Positions 52,471-62,330 of a stretch of 64,000 nt of DNA are shown piece after piece. The stretch lies in NCBI RefSeq assembly GCF_030146175.1, contig NZ_JASLCE010000073.1:15732-79731 (forward strand), written 5' to 3'. Made by a program: the position numbers and the translations under genes. Origin of the DNA: Flavobacterium sp. (GTDB lineage Bacteria > Bacteroidota > Bacteroidia > Flavobacteriales > Flavobacteriaceae). A model generated the notes under the pieces. It ran no database searches. It was not told the origin of the DNA and saw nothing but the letters and a program-made list of their open reading frames with translations. How positions within the stretch are numbered: the stretch's first letter is position 1; every line of letters starts with the position of its first letter.

Positions 52471-52878
52471 AATTATTTATGAATATTGACTGAATATCAT
52501 TAGTGTTTTGCGTTTTCGAATGATAACTTTGAATGATATTCACAATATTGTAATGTTTTTTCTGAAAGGATAAAATGTGGAGGGAAATTCTGAAAACAAA
52601 ATGTTGGTAAAAAAACATTTCGTGTTTTTTTGCAAGTATTTTTACAAAAAAGCAAATATACATAAAATAACCCTAAAAATGCAACATAAAATCCGTGCCA
52701 CATCGGCCTTATATTGCAAATATAGATTTTAGAATGAAATAAAAACAGTTTTATTCTTTTTAATTAAATGATTAAATTTTACGGGATCCGGAGGGAATCG
52801 TTAATTATTGATTTTTGTTAAATTTAACTAAAAGCGGACCAAGGTTTTTTTATATATTGCAACCATTAATTGGAATAC
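52471..52878. other. Intergenic region between divergent polysaccharide units
   Basis: 408 bases, A+T rich, without a convincing gene. It must hold promoters for both units. On the minus strand TATATTTG occurs at 52653-52660 and at 52717-52724; on the plus strand TAACTTTG occurs at 52524-52531, far from the UXS gene. No clear -33 boxes at proper spacing were found. No repeats or RNA signatures were recognised. Confidence 0.5.
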
Positions 52879-53862
52879 ATGAAAAGAATATTAATTACAG
52901 GAGCAGCAGGGTTTTTAGGATCACATTTATGCGACAGATTTATTGCGGAAGGCTACTTTGTGATTGGGATGGACAATCTGATCACGGGGGACTTAAAAAA
53001 TATTGAGCATTTGTTTAAAAATCAAAACTTTGAGTTTTACCACCACGATATAACCAAGTTTGTCCATGTTCCAGGTCAATTAGACTATATACTGCATTTT
53101 GCCTCTCCGGCAAGTCCGATCGATTATCTTAAAATTCCAATACAAACCTTAAAAGTAGGATCGTTAGGAACGCACAATCTGTTAGGATTAGCCCGTGTAA
53201 AAAAAGCAAGAATTTTAATTGCATCGACTTCGGAGGTATACGGCGATCCGTTAATACATCCGCAAACCGAAGAATATTACGGAAATGTAAATACCATCGG
53301 GCCACGAGGTGTATACGATGAAGCCAAGCGTTTTCAGGAATCCATTACAATGGCCTACCATACTTTCCATGGTGTAGAAACCCGTATTGTTCGGATTTTT
53401 AATACCTATGGGCCGCGAATGCGTTTAAACGACGGTCGTGTTATTCCGGCATTCATCGGTCAGGCATTACGAGGCGAAGATCTTACTATTTTTGGTGATG
53501 GTTCGCAAACCCGTTCGTTCTGTTATGTAGACGATCAGGTAGAGGGAATCTTCCGATTACTGCACTCGGATTATGTGTTACCGGTTAATATTGGTAATCC
53601 GGATGAAATTACGATAAAAGATTTCGCAGAAGAAATCATCAAACTTACCGGTACCAATCAGAAAGTGGTATATCATCCGCTACCGGTAAATGATCCGCTG
53701 CAACGACAACCGGATATTACTAAGGCAAGAGAAATCCTAGGTTGGGAAGCCAAAGTATCCCGTTCGGAAGGAATGAAAATCACCTATGAGTATTTCAAAT
53801 CATTATCGACAGAGGAATTATTAAAAGAAGAACATAAGGATTTTTCTAAATATATATTTTAG
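52879..53862 (+). CDS. UDP-glucuronate decarboxylase (UDP-xylose synthase)
   Basis: A 327-residue extended short-chain dehydrogenase. NAD site [35 protein letters not shown], characteristic of UXS-type decarboxylases; [20 protein letters not shown] with Tyr146 and Lys150; [10 protein letters not shown]. It converts UDP-glucuronate to UDP-xylose for the polysaccharide. The open frame begins 3 codons earlier at a TTG; the ATG at 52879 is preferred. It is translationally coupled to the next gene. Confidence 0.92.
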   Translation: MKRILITGAAGFLGSHLCDRFIAEGYFVIGMDNLITGDLKNIEHLFKNQNFEFYHHDITKFVHVPGQLDYILHFASPASPIDYLKIPIQTLKVGSLGTHNLLGLARVKKARILIASTSEVYGDPLIHPQTEEYYGNVNTIGPRGVYDEAKRFQESITMAYHTFHGVETRIVRIFNTYGPRMRLNDGRVIPAFIGQALRGEDLTIFGDGSQTRSFCYVDDQVEGIFRLLHSDYVLPVNIGNPDEITIKDFAEEIIKLTGTNQKVVYHPLPVNDPLQRQPDITKAREILGWEAKVSRSEGMKITYEYFKSLSTEELLKEEHKDFSKYIF

Positions 53863-55214
53863 TGCGTAGAACTACCGGCCGGTATTCCGGATATATTAGA
53901 CCTTTTTCTTATTTGTTGGATTTGATTATTATCAATATCCTGACAGGGGTTTTATTACCCGAAACAATAGGATTTTATTATAATATATTCATCAGTATCA
54001 CCTGGATTACCATTGCGCTGAATATTGGTTTTTATGAAGTCTATCGTTATACAAAAGCGATCGAGATATTTGGAAAAATACTAAAGCAATATGCCTTGTT
54101 CCTGGTATTTAGTTTTGCCTATATCGGGTATTTCTCCAAATATTCCCAACCTTCGGAAACCATAAAATACACAACCACTGCAATGGCACTGGTCGCAGCG
54201 TTTAAATTTGCAGTATTCTATTTTCTAAAACGGTTTCGGGTTGTTTTCGGAGGAAACTTCCGTAGGGTTATCATCGTCGGACAAAGTAAAAATATTTGTC
54301 AGCTTCAGGAGTTTTTTACCGAAAATCCGGATTATGGCTATAAATTGGAAAAAGTATTCCATTTTGACAAAAACGAGTCGAGCGAAAACATTACGTCCTG
54401 TTTTAAATTTGCATTGGATCGGAATATTGATGAAATCTATTGTTCCCTGCAGGATTTATCCAATTCTCAGGTGAGTAAGTTTGTCGACTTTACCGATAAT
54501 AATCTGAAGTTGCTCAAATTTTTACCGGACAACAAGGAAATCCTTTCCCGTAATCTGGTTTACGACTACTACGGCTATATTCCTATTATATCGATGCGAA
54601 ACATTCCGCTGGACAAGCCGTTTAATAAAATTGTAAAAAGGGTTTTCGATATTTTTTTCTCACTATTAATTATCATTGGATTGCTTTCCTGGTTAACACC
54701 ATTGTTAGCCATTCTGATAAAAATGGAATCAAGAGGACCTATATTCTTTAAACAAAAGCGAAACGGACTAAACTACAAAGAGTTTAACTGCTATAAATTC
54801 CGTTCGATGCGTCCGAATGAAATTGCCGATTTGGAGCAGGTTTCTAAAAATGACCCCCGAATTACCAGAATTGGCCGTTTTATCCGTAAGACGAGTATCG
54901 ATGAATTACCGCAGTTCTTTAATGTGATCCTTGGCGACATGTCGGTTGTAGGACCGAGGCCACACATGGTGAGTCATACCGAAATGTATGCCCGAAGTGT
55001 GGATAAATTTATGGTACGTCATTTTATCAAACCCGGAATTACCGGACTGGCACAAACCAATGGTTATCGAGGGGAAGTGGAAACGAACTACGACATTATT
55101 AACCGGGTGAAATACGATATTTTCTATTTGGAAAACTGGTCGCTTTTACTCGATATAAAAATTATTTATCTCACCGTTCACAATGCCATTAAAGGAGACG
55201 AAAAAGCCTATTAA
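53862..55214 (+). CDS. Polyprenyl-phosphate sugar-1-phosphate transferase (WcaJ-like)
   Basis: A 450-residue initiating transferase. The N-terminal region has about four transmembrane helices (residues 10-115), followed by a cytoplasmic Rossmann-like segment (RVIIVGQSKNICQLQEFF). The C-terminal bacterial sugar transferase domain starts KRVFDIFFSLLIIIGLL and contains GPIFFKQKRNG, FRSMR, SIDELPQFFNVILGDMSVVG and GPRPH. It loads the first sugar phosphate onto undecaprenyl phosphate. The GTG start at 53862 overlaps the previous stop (TAGTG), a rarer start fixed by the coupling. Confidence 0.92.
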   Translation: MRRTTGRYSGYIRPFSYLLDLIIINILTGVLLPETIGFYYNIFISITWITIALNIGFYEVYRYTKAIEIFGKILKQYALFLVFSFAYIGYFSKYSQPSETIKYTTTAMALVAAFKFAVFYFLKRFRVVFGGNFRRVIIVGQSKNICQLQEFFTENPDYGYKLEKVFHFDKNESSENITSCFKFALDRNIDEIYCSLQDLSNSQVSKFVDFTDNNLKLLKFLPDNKEILSRNLVYDYYGYIPIISMRNIPLDKPFNKIVKRVFDIFFSLLIIIGLLSWLTPLLAILIKMESRGPIFFKQKRNGLNYKEFNCYKFRSMRPNEIADLEQVSKNDPRITRIGRFIRKTSIDELPQFFNVILGDMSVVGPRPHMVSHTEMYARSVDKFMVRHFIKPGITGLAQTNGYRGEVETNYDIINRVKYDIFYLENWSLLLDIKIIYLTVHNAIKGDEKAY

Positions 55215-55981
55215 TGTCACAGCGGGTATCCATAATAACACCAACATTTAATTCCGCTCCATTTATAAGCGCAACCATCCTGTCGGTTCAAAACCAGACC
55301 TATCCGGATTGGGAAATGCTTATTGTTGATGATTGTTCCACGGATGAAACCGTAGCGATAGTCAAAACATTTGCCGAACAAGACAACCGGATCCGATTTT
55401 ATGAATTAGACCGTAACTCAGGAGCGGGTGTGGCCCGAAATCACGCTTTGGAAAAAGCATCCGGTCGGTATATTGCTTTTTTGGATGCCGATGATTTATG
55501 GAAACCGGAAAAACTGGAAAAGCAACTCGCTTTTTTAGCCCAAAACAAACTCCCTTTTACCTTTTCATTTTACGATTGTATCGACGAAAATGGAGACTCC
55601 TTACAGAAAAGAATCAAAGCACCACTACGACTCAGTTACCGCCAATTGTTCTTTTGTAATTTTATAGGAAACCTGACCGGAATATACGATACGGATTATT
55701 TCGGAAAAATTCCGATAGCATCCTTCCGAAAACGCCAGGACTGGATTGTCTGGCTAACCATTTTAAAAAAGATAAAAACCGCACAACCCGTTCCGGAAAG
55801 TCTGGCATTATACCGAATCCGAAAAGACTCTATTTCGGCGTCAAAACGAAGTTTGTTACAACACAATTACCGTATCTACCGCGATTTTCATGGAAAAAGC
55901 AATATCGGCGCCTTCTTTTGTATGATTGGATTTTTGTTTACACAATTGCTGATAAAACCCCGTTTTATAGAGAAACTATAA
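55214..55981 (+). CDS. Family 2 glycosyltransferase
   Basis: A 255-residue GT-A enzyme: VSIITPTFNSAPFISATI, IVDDCSTDETVAIV and the DXD site YIAFLDADDLW. The C-terminus has a short hydrophobic stretch (IGAFFCMIGFLFTQLLI) that may touch the membrane. Start overlaps the previous stop by one base (TAATG). Third gene of the coupled UXS-WcaJ-GT2 unit; it likely adds the second sugar. Its end overlaps the convergent ligase-like gene by 6 bases. Confidence 0.88.
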   Translation: MSQRVSIITPTFNSAPFISATILSVQNQTYPDWEMLIVDDCSTDETVAIVKTFAEQDNRIRFYELDRNSGAGVARNHALEKASGRYIAFLDADDLWKPEKLEKQLAFLAQNKLPFTFSFYDCIDENGDSLQKRIKAPLRLSYRQLFFCNFIGNLTGIYDTDYFGKIPIASFRKRQDWIVWLTILKKIKTAQPVPESLALYRIRKDSISASKRSLLQHNYRIYRDFHGKSNIGAFFCMIGFLFTQLLIKPRFIEKL

Positions 55982-57295
55982 CAACGACTGGAATTGTTTC
56001 AACTTCCCTCTGTTGGTTCGGGATAAAGTTGTTTTCCGATTAAAAATAAAAGTAAGTCCGGTTTCCAGATACAGTGCAATAGCGGCTTCAATTTTTTGAA
56101 TTTGATCCGCTGTTAATTCGAAATCACTCACATAATCGATTTCAAAAGTATCCCGCTGGATTTGTTTGATGATAAATTCCTTTACATTACCGTCGTCTTC
56201 GATAATACTTTTGGTGATATAATAAAACGTAAGTCCCGGCGCTTTTTTACCGCTTGGCAAAACGGCCACATCATTCGTACGTCCCGTTAGTTTTTTTAAA
56301 ATTGTTTTTTTAGCCGTACTCGATTCGTCCAATGCGCCGATATCACCAATATCATAGCGAATAAAAGGATGCGCTTTATTGTATAAAGACGTAATCACAA
56401 TGCGGCCTTCCTGTCCGTAGGGAAGCGGCCGATTCTCTTCGTCGAGGATTTCTACAAATAGCGTTTCGGTATTGACCTGCCATTCCCCTTCGGGATTTTG
56501 AAAGGCGATCAGATCCAATTCGGAAGCACCATATTCGTTTACAATAGGGATCCCAAACTGCGTTTCCAGTAAAATTTTATCATTCTCAAAAAGCATCTCC
56601 GAAGTGACCATACAAACCTTTAAAGTCGGGCAAACGGTTTTAAGTACGATATTCCGGGCTTTTAAAAATTTGGCAAACAAAACAATCGAACTGGTATAAC
56701 CGTTGATATAATCGAACTTTTGTTTTTTGAATTTTTCTAAAACCCGTTCCAGAAAACCGTCGGATAAATCAAATATCGGAAAGCGATAGCGGTTGCCTAA
56801 ATAATCTTTTAAACGCTCTTTATAATAACCCGCTTTGTCCAATGGAATGCCATAAAAACGAGCCTGATACGACGTGTTGAAATCGATACCATACCAACCG
56901 AAACGATAAAAAAAGGACGCCCAGGTTAGCGCATGTACATATTTATCTTTTGCAAAAATAAACGGATCGCCACTGGAACCGGAGGTTTTATTTACAAACG
57001 TATTGGAACCGGTATAGCCTTTAGAAAGGCGATTTTCCAAGGGTTGTTGCAAATCTTTTTTAGTCAGTACCGGTAATTCCGACCAGTTGTCAAACGTTTT
57101 TTTTCCGACCAATTTTTGGTAAAAAGAATTGTTTTCCAGATGGAATGTCGCGATTTCCTTTTGTTTAACAGCGATATAATCCGGGTAGTCTTTTTCCGGA
57201 ACTGCACGAATGGATTCAAATTCCGATTGTGCTTCCTTCATTGGGAAACCACTGATTTTTAAAGAGAAATCGAATAGTCGGAACACGGGTGTCAA
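55976..57295 (-). CDS. PaaK/CapK-like adenylate-forming enzyme
   Basis: A 439-residue ANL-superfamily protein of the phenylacetate-CoA-ligase type. The ATP loop is NKTSGSSGDPFIFAKD, the middle holds NEYGASELD, and LTGRTNDVAVLPSGKKAPG is the end of the core. Genes of this type (CapK) are frequent in capsule loci, where they may activate an acid that decorates the polymer. The true substrate is unknown; phenylacetate catabolism is unlikely here. Confidence 0.8.
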   Translation of the reverse strand: MTPVFRLFDFSLKISGFPMKEAQSEFESIRAVPEKDYPDYIAVKQKEIATFHLENNSFYQKLVGKKTFDNWSELPVLTKKDLQQPLENRLSKGYTGSNTFVNKTSGSSGDPFIFAKDKYVHALTWASFFYRFGWYGIDFNTSYQARFYGIPLDKAGYYKERLKDYLGNRYRFPIFDLSDGFLERVLEKFKKQKFDYINGYTSSIVLFAKFLKARNIVLKTVCPTLKVCMVTSEMLFENDKILLETQFGIPIVNEYGASELDLIAFQNPEGEWQVNTETLFVEILDEENRPLPYGQEGRIVITSLYNKAHPFIRYDIGDIGALDESSTAKKTILKKLTGRTNDVAVLPSGKKAPGLTFYYITKSIIEDDGNVKEFIIKQIQRDTFEIDYVSDFELTADQIQKIEAAIALYLETGLTFIFNRKTTLSRTNRGKLKQFQSLL

Positions 57296-57384
57296 TTTTA
57301 GTCAAAGTTAGAAAAACAAACGAAGCAGCCTATAGTGGGATAAACTTTTTAGCATTAAAATTATAATATCCATTCAAAACGGAG

Positions 57385-57392
57385 TATTTTTG
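57385..57392 (+). promoter_or_regulatory. -7 element of purD
   Basis: TATTTTTG, 24 bases before the purD ATG; matches TAnnTTTG. Confidence 0.5.
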
Positions 57393-57416
57393 ACGTTTCA
57401 AAAAACAACACAACAA

Positions 57417-58688
57417 ATGACAATTTTATTATTAGGATCCGGCGGAAGAGAACATGCTTTAGCCTGGAAAATGCTACAAAGCGAACACTGTTCAAAACTA
57501 CTGGTAGCGCCTGGAAATGCAGGTACTGCAGCGATAGCCGAAAACGTAAACATCAATCCAAACGATTTTGAAGCGGTTAAAAACCTGGTGTTGACCGAAA
57601 AAGTGGATATGGTTGTGGTAGGACCGGAAGACCCGTTGGTAAAAGGGATTTTCGACTATTTTCAACAGGATGTGGTATTAAAAGACATTCCGGTAATTGG
57701 CCCGTCAAAAATTGGAGCACAATTAGAAGGAAGTAAAGAATTCGCCAAAGAATTTTTGGTAAAACACAATATCCCAACGGCTGCTTACGACAGTTTTACA
57801 AAAGACACCGTAGAAGCCGGATGTCAATTCTTAACCACGTTACAACCACCGTACGTTTTAAAAGCAGATGGACTGGCTGCCGGAAAAGGCGTTTTGATCA
57901 TTCAGGATTTGGCCGAAGCACAAGCCGAATTGCGAAACATGTTGGTAAACGAAAAATTTGGAAGTGCCAGCGCGAAAGTTGTCATCGAAGAATTTTTGGA
58001 CGGAATCGAATTGAGCTGTTTCGTATTGACCGACGGGAAGAACTATAAAATATTACCAACAGCAAAAGACTACAAACGAATTGGAGAAGGCGACACCGGA
58101 TTAAACACCGGAGGAATGGGAGCCGTTTCGCCGGTACCGTTTGCTGATGCTGTTTTGATGGAAAAAATAGAAAGTCGTATTGTAAAACCAACAATCGACG
58201 GATTGCAAAAAGACGGAATTCCGTATAAAGGATTTGTATTTATCGGTTTGATCAAAGTTGGAAACGAACCGTTTGTAATCGAATATAACGTTCGTATGGG
58301 CGATCCGGAAACAGAAGTGGTAATGCCGCGTTTGAAATCGGATTTGGTAAGCCTGTTTAAAGCAGTTGCCACACAAACACTGGATCAGGAGGAATTGGAA
58401 ATCGATCCGAGAAGTGCCACGACCATTATGGTGGTTTCGGGTGGCTATCCGGAAGATTATGAAAAAGGAAAAGCCATTTCCGGATTGGAACAAGTAGACG
58501 GATCCATTGTTTTTCATGCCGGTACAACCTTACAAAATGATCAGGTGGTTACCAACGGAGGTCGTGTTTTGGCCGTAACGTCCTATGGGGATACGTTTCA
58601 GGAAGCCATAAAAAAATCTTATCAAAATATAGATAAACTAAATTTTGATAAGATGTATTTTAGAAAAGATATCGGTTTCGACCTCTAA
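57417..58688 (+). CDS. purD: Phosphoribosylamine--glycine ligase
   Basis: A 423-residue ATP-grasp enzyme of purine synthesis joining phosphoribosylamine and glycine. The start ILLLGSGGREHALAWKM, PYVLKADGLAAGKGV (ATP loop), LNTGGMGAVSPVP and EYNVRMGDPETEVVMPR are all family signatures. An upstream TTG in frame (57390) overlaps the -7 element, so the ATG at 57417 is the start. Monocistronic. Confidence 0.95.
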   Translation: MTILLLGSGGREHALAWKMLQSEHCSKLLVAPGNAGTAAIAENVNINPNDFEAVKNLVLTEKVDMVVVGPEDPLVKGIFDYFQQDVVLKDIPVIGPSKIGAQLEGSKEFAKEFLVKHNIPTAAYDSFTKDTVEAGCQFLTTLQPPYVLKADGLAAGKGVLIIQDLAEAQAELRNMLVNEKFGSASAKVVIEEFLDGIELSCFVLTDGKNYKILPTAKDYKRIGEGDTGLNTGGMGAVSPVPFADAVLMEKIESRIVKPTIDGLQKDGIPYKGFVFIGLIKVGNEPFVIEYNVRMGDPETEVVMPRLKSDLVSLFKAVATQTLDQEELEIDPRSATTIMVVSGGYPEDYEKGKAISGLEQVDGSIVFHAGTTLQNDQVVTNGGRVLAVTSYGDTFQEAIKKSYQNIDKLNFDKMYFRKDIGFDL

Positions 58689-58690
58689 TA

Positions 58691-58921
58691 TTATTTTAAA
58701 AACGAGTGGGCTGTAGTATCTTGACTATCCTCTCCGCTATCTTTGTGTTTCTTTAACTCTTTAATCCAGTAGTAAGTAGCACCACAACAGATGATGATGA
58801 AAATCCAGTTTAAAAGATTCGCAGCCCACCAGTTTGATAATTCCAATTTTCGCATCAAATCCATAGGGGCGAATAGTATGTCTACGAATAAGTACTGTAT
58901 TCCTTCAAAAAATGCTTTCAT
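58691..58921 (-). CDS. Small membrane protein (DUF6341-like)
   Basis: A 76-residue protein with a central hydrophobic helix (about residues 35-55, LLNWIFIIICCGATYYWIKEL) and charged C-terminus. It resembles flavobacterial DUF6341 proteins; no function is known. It is divergent from the DUF6427-like gene, 48 bases away. Confidence 0.6.
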   Translation of the reverse strand: MKAFFEGIQYLFVDILFAPMDLMRKLELSNWWAANLLNWIFIIICCGATYYWIKELKKHKDSGEDSQDTTAHSFLK

Positions 58922-58969
58922 TTTTGTTTAAGTATTATATTTACAGTCACAAAAATATAAAATATCTAC

Positions 58970-59902
58970 ATGATAGCAAGCCTTTTTAATAAATCTAGAC
59001 CGTTAAATTATGCGATAATTAGTTTATTACTGGTTTTATTTTACTTTTTATACCTAACCCAATACCCGGAGTGGACCGAATATTATACCACGGTAGTACA
59101 AAAAATAGGCTTGTTAGTAGTATTAACGGGGTCGTTGTTTCTGGTTCGTTTCGTTACCAAAAGAAACGGATTGAGCAAGGACAACAGTTATGCACCCTTC
59201 TTGTTTTTGTTGTTCCATATCCTGTTTCCATCGGTTTTGGTAAACACCAATATTATCCTGGCTAACTTTTTTATACTGCTGTCACTCAGACGATTAATAT
59301 CCTTACAATCGCTAATAACACCCAAAGAAAAAATCTTCGATGCTTCGCTGTGGATTTTTGTAGCGACGCTATTTCACTTCTGGAGTATCCTTTTTATTGT
59401 ATTGGTATTTGTATCGATTGTATTTCACGTATCGCGGGATTACCGAAACTGGATTATTCCGTTTATAGCGCTTTTTACGGTAGGTATTTTGTTTACATTG
59501 GCGGTTATCGCCGGAGAGCGGGATCTTTTATTTATTGTATTGGACAAAGCCTATATCAGTTTTGATTTTACCTACTTTGAAAATATCTATCAGAATATCG
59601 CGCTGGCCATTTTCTCATCGATAGCGGTATTGTTTTTTGTGACACAATTACTGGCATTGTCCAACCGACCGTTAAATATGCAGTCGTCCTACAAAAAAGT
59701 ATTGTTTTCTTTTGTATTAGGTGTTGGAATTTATGTCCTTTCAGCCAGTAAAAACAATAGTTTCCTGGCTTTTACCTTTTTTCCGTTAGCGGTAATGGGA
59801 ACCAATTTTATTGAAAGTCTGGACAATAAATGGGTACGGGAAAGTGTGATGTATTCCCTGATTGTGATCAGCTTTTTTATCTTTTTCGCGCAGGTACTAT
59901 AA
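58970..59902 (+). CDS. DUF6427-like polytopic membrane protein
   Basis: A 310-residue protein with about nine to ten hydrophobic segments and few polar loops. The opening MIASLFNKSRPLNYAII is typical of the flavobacterial DUF6427 proteins, of unknown function. It converges on upp with a 6-base overlap of the stop regions. TATATTTA at about 58936 is a weak -7 element. Confidence 0.65.
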   Translation: MIASLFNKSRPLNYAIISLLLVLFYFLYLTQYPEWTEYYTTVVQKIGLLVVLTGSLFLVRFVTKRNGLSKDNSYAPFLFLLFHILFPSVLVNTNIILANFFILLSLRRLISLQSLITPKEKIFDASLWIFVATLFHFWSILFIVLVFVSIVFHVSRDYRNWIIPFIALFTVGILFTLAVIAGERDLLFIVLDKAYISFDFTYFENIYQNIALAIFSSIAVLFFVTQLLALSNRPLNMQSSYKKVLFSFVLGVGIYVLSASKNNSFLAFTFFPLAVMGTNFIESLDNKWVRESVMYSLIVISFFIFFAQVL

Positions 59903-60550
59903 TTTACTACCGTAAGCCAAATCGCCGGCATCACCCAATCCCGGAACGATATAATTTTTAGCATTTAAGCCTTCGTCCAGAGCGGCTACCCAAAGGTGAC
60001 AGTTGTTTGGCAGGTTTTTTTCGAGGTATTCGATTCCTTCCGGAGTAGCGATTACAACAGCAATATGGATTTCTTTCGGGGTTTCTTCCGACATCAGTTT
60101 TTGGAAAACCGCTACCAGTGATTGTCCTGTTGCCAGCATCGGATCGATCAGAATCAGGTTTTTGTTTTCAAACGACGGAGCGGCCTGATATTCCACTTTG
60201 ATTTCGAAATAATCATCGTTATTCGGGTGAAAACGCATGGCCGAAACAAAACCGTTTTCGGCATCGTCAAAGAAATTCATAAAACCGGTGTGCAATGCCA
60301 ATCCGGCTCTTAAAATAGAACACAACACCACATTATCTTCCAAAGCGGTTGTTTTTTTGATACCTAATGGCGTCTGTACATCAATCTCTTTATAGGTCAG
60401 AATCTTACTCAATTCATACGCCATCACTTCACCGATTCGTTCGATATTTTTACGAAAACGCATACTGTCTTTCTGGATCGTAACATCGCGGATTTGTGAT
60501 AGGAAATGATTAAGAATACTGTTGTTTTCAGAGATATAATGGATATGCAT
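59897..60550 (-). CDS. upp: Uracil phosphoribosyltransferase
   Basis: A 217-residue pyrimidine-salvage enzyme converting uracil and PRPP to UMP. The PRPP-binding loop is LILIDPMLATGQSL, and the uracil-binding C-terminus is GLGDAGDLAYG. The early SILRAGLALHTGF block is also conserved. Length is typical. Monocistronic. Confidence 0.94.
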   Translation of the reverse strand: MHIHYISENNSILNHFLSQIRDVTIQKDSMRFRKNIERIGEVMAYELSKILTYKEIDVQTPLGIKKTTALEDNVVLCSILRAGLALHTGFMNFFDDAENGFVSAMRFHPNNDDYFEIKVEYQAAPSFENKNLILIDPMLATGQSLVAVFQKLMSEETPKEIHIAVVIATPEGIEYLEKNLPNNCHLWVAALDEGLNAKNYIVPGLGDAGDLAYGSKL

Positions 60551-60593
60551 TTTCGGGATAAAATTTGTATTAGTAGGATAAAAGTATAAAAAC

Positions 60594-60601
60594 TATATTT
60601 G
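60594..60601 (+). promoter_or_regulatory. -7 element of the DUF4254-GT9 unit
   Basis: TATATTTG, 17 bases before the DUF4254 gene start; -33 box not clear at the usual spacing. Confidence 0.5.
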
Positions 60602-60618
60602 TAAATAAAATTTAAACT

Positions 60619-61224
60619 ATGTTTTCACAATTTGCCTTCTCCATTTTCGAGGAAAGTATCAACGATTATCATCAATATGATAATGTAGATCAACCGATTA
60701 ACAATCCGTATCCAAAAGATCAGATTGAGCACCTGTTGTATCTGAAAAACTGGATCGATACGGTACAATGGCATTTTGAAGACATTATACGGGATCCGCA
60801 GATCAATCCGGAAGCGGCTTTGGTTTTAAAAAGAAGAATCGACGCATCAAATCAGGAGCGTACGGATATGGTGGAATATATCGATAGTTATTTTCTTCAG
60901 AAATATGCTGATGTTACGGTAAAACCAACCGCAAAAATCAACTCGGAAAGCCCGGCTTGGGCGATCGACCGTTTGTCTATTCTGGCTTTGAAAATTTATC
61001 ACATGAACGAAGAAGCGAATCGTGTGGAAGCTACGGCAGAACACCGTGCAAAATGTCAGGAGAAACTAAATGTATTGTTGGAACAGAAAAAAGACCTGAC
61101 GACAGCGATCGACGATTTACTTACCGATATCGCGAATGGTGATAAATACATGAAAGTGTACAAACAGATGAAGATGTATAATGACGAGGAATTAAACCCG
61201 GTATTATATCAAAATAAAAAGTAG
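60619..61224 (+). CDS. DUF4254 protein
   Basis: A 201-residue, mostly helical cytoplasmic protein: N-terminal helix, a central ERTDMVEYIDSYF region and a C-terminal helical bundle. It matches the DUF4254 family, usually found before a family 9 glycosyltransferase in Bacteroidetes, as here (12-base spacing). The family's biochemical role is unknown; co-occurrence suggests a part in lipopolysaccharide assembly. Confidence 0.8.
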   Translation: MFSQFAFSIFEESINDYHQYDNVDQPINNPYPKDQIEHLLYLKNWIDTVQWHFEDIIRDPQINPEAALVLKRRIDASNQERTDMVEYIDSYFLQKYADVTVKPTAKINSESPAWAIDRLSILALKIYHMNEEANRVEATAEHRAKCQEKLNVLLEQKKDLTTAIDDLLTDIANGDKYMKVYKQMKMYNDEELNPVLYQNKK

Positions 61225-61236
61225 CCATCGGACAAC

Positions 61237-62271
61237 ATGTCTAAGATCAAACATATTTTAGTAATACGACTGTCGGCAATGGGCGATGTGGCAATGGTTG
61301 CACCGGTATTGCGCGCTTTTGTTTCACAATATCCCGATGTAAAGATTACGGTCGTATCCCGTCCGTTTTTTAAACCATTTTTTAGCGGAATTCCCAATGT
61401 GGTTTTTTTTGATGTCGATTTACACGGCAGGCATAAAGGACCAAAGGGTTTGCTACGCCTTTTCTGGGATCTGAGAAATTTAAAAGCCGATGCTGTGGCC
61501 GATTTACACAATGCCATCCGATCAAAAGTTATCCGGAAATTATTCGGGCTGATCGGAAAAAAGGTCGTGTATATGGACAAAGGCCGAAAAGAAAAAGAAG
61601 CCTTAACCCGCGCCGAAAACAAAATATTCCAACCCTTATTGTCCACATTTGAGCGTCATGCACTGGCTTTTAAAAAGTTAGGATTCCCGATCGACTTGAA
61701 TCATCCGGTTTTTCCACCAAAAGCCATCTTAAGTGAAACGACTTTACAAGTTACCGGATCAAAACAGGAAAAATGGATCGGAATTGCGCCATTCGCACAA
61801 TATGATACCAAAATGTATCCGTTGGATTTGATGCAACAGGTAGTGGACGAACTGGCTAAAAAATCAAATTATAAGCTATTTCTTTTTGGAGGCGGACAGG
61901 ATGAAGTGGAGCAATTGCAGGCCATGCAAAATGGAAATCCCGCGATTGTGGTGATTGCCGGAAAATTAAAATTGCCACAGGAAATGGAAGTAATCAGCAA
62001 CCTGGATCTTATGGTCAGTATGGATTCCGGAAACGGACATATTGCAGCGATGTTAGGTGTTAAGGTGGTTACGATATGGGGCGCGACGCATCCCTATGCC
62101 GGATTTACACCGTTTAACCAACCATTGGAAAATTCGGTGCTTCCCGATCGGGAAAAATACCCGTTATTACCAACATCAGTCTATGGAAATAAATTGGTAG
62201 AAGGTTACGAAGATGCCATGCGTACGATACATCCGGAACAAATTATCGCGAAAATAGAATCAATAGGATAA
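61237..62271 (+). CDS. Family 9 glycosyltransferase (heptosyltransferase-like)
   Basis: A 344-residue GT-B enzyme of the ADP-heptose:LPS heptosyltransferase type. The N-terminal ILVIRLSAMGDVAMVAPVLR, the DLHNAIRSK block and the donor region SMDSGNGHIAAMLGVKVVTIWGATHP are diagnostic in pattern. Probably adds a core lipopolysaccharide sugar. Second gene after DUF4254. Confidence 0.9.
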   Translation: MSKIKHILVIRLSAMGDVAMVAPVLRAFVSQYPDVKITVVSRPFFKPFFSGIPNVVFFDVDLHGRHKGPKGLLRLFWDLRNLKADAVADLHNAIRSKVIRKLFGLIGKKVVYMDKGRKEKEALTRAENKIFQPLLSTFERHALAFKKLGFPIDLNHPVFPPKAILSETTLQVTGSKQEKWIGIAPFAQYDTKMYPLDLMQQVVDELAKKSNYKLFLFGGGQDEVEQLQAMQNGNPAIVVIAGKLKLPQEMEVISNLDLMVSMDSGNGHIAAMLGVKVVTIWGATHPYAGFTPFNQPLENSVLPDREKYPLLPTSVYGNKLVEGYEDAMRTIHPEQIIAKIESIG

Positions 62272-62275
62272 AACT

Positions 62276-62308
62276 ACGCCTGACCCGTTTTAAAAACCGG
62301 TTAGGTGT
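62276..62308. repeat. Decayed palindromic repeat copy 4
   Basis: Arms ACGCCTGACCCGTTT and (complement) ACACCTAACCGGTTT, three mismatches between arms. It is recognisably the same element as the intact copy 22 bases further on, but eroded. Confidence 0.6.
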
Positions 62309-62330
62309 CAAAAGCAGATATAACCTGTTT

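Noticed and set aside
52427-52663. 78-residue open frame on the minus strand in the polysaccharide intergenic gap
   Set aside because: Composition is random and A+T driven, it overlaps the glycosyltransferase start region, and no motif or family resemblance is seen.
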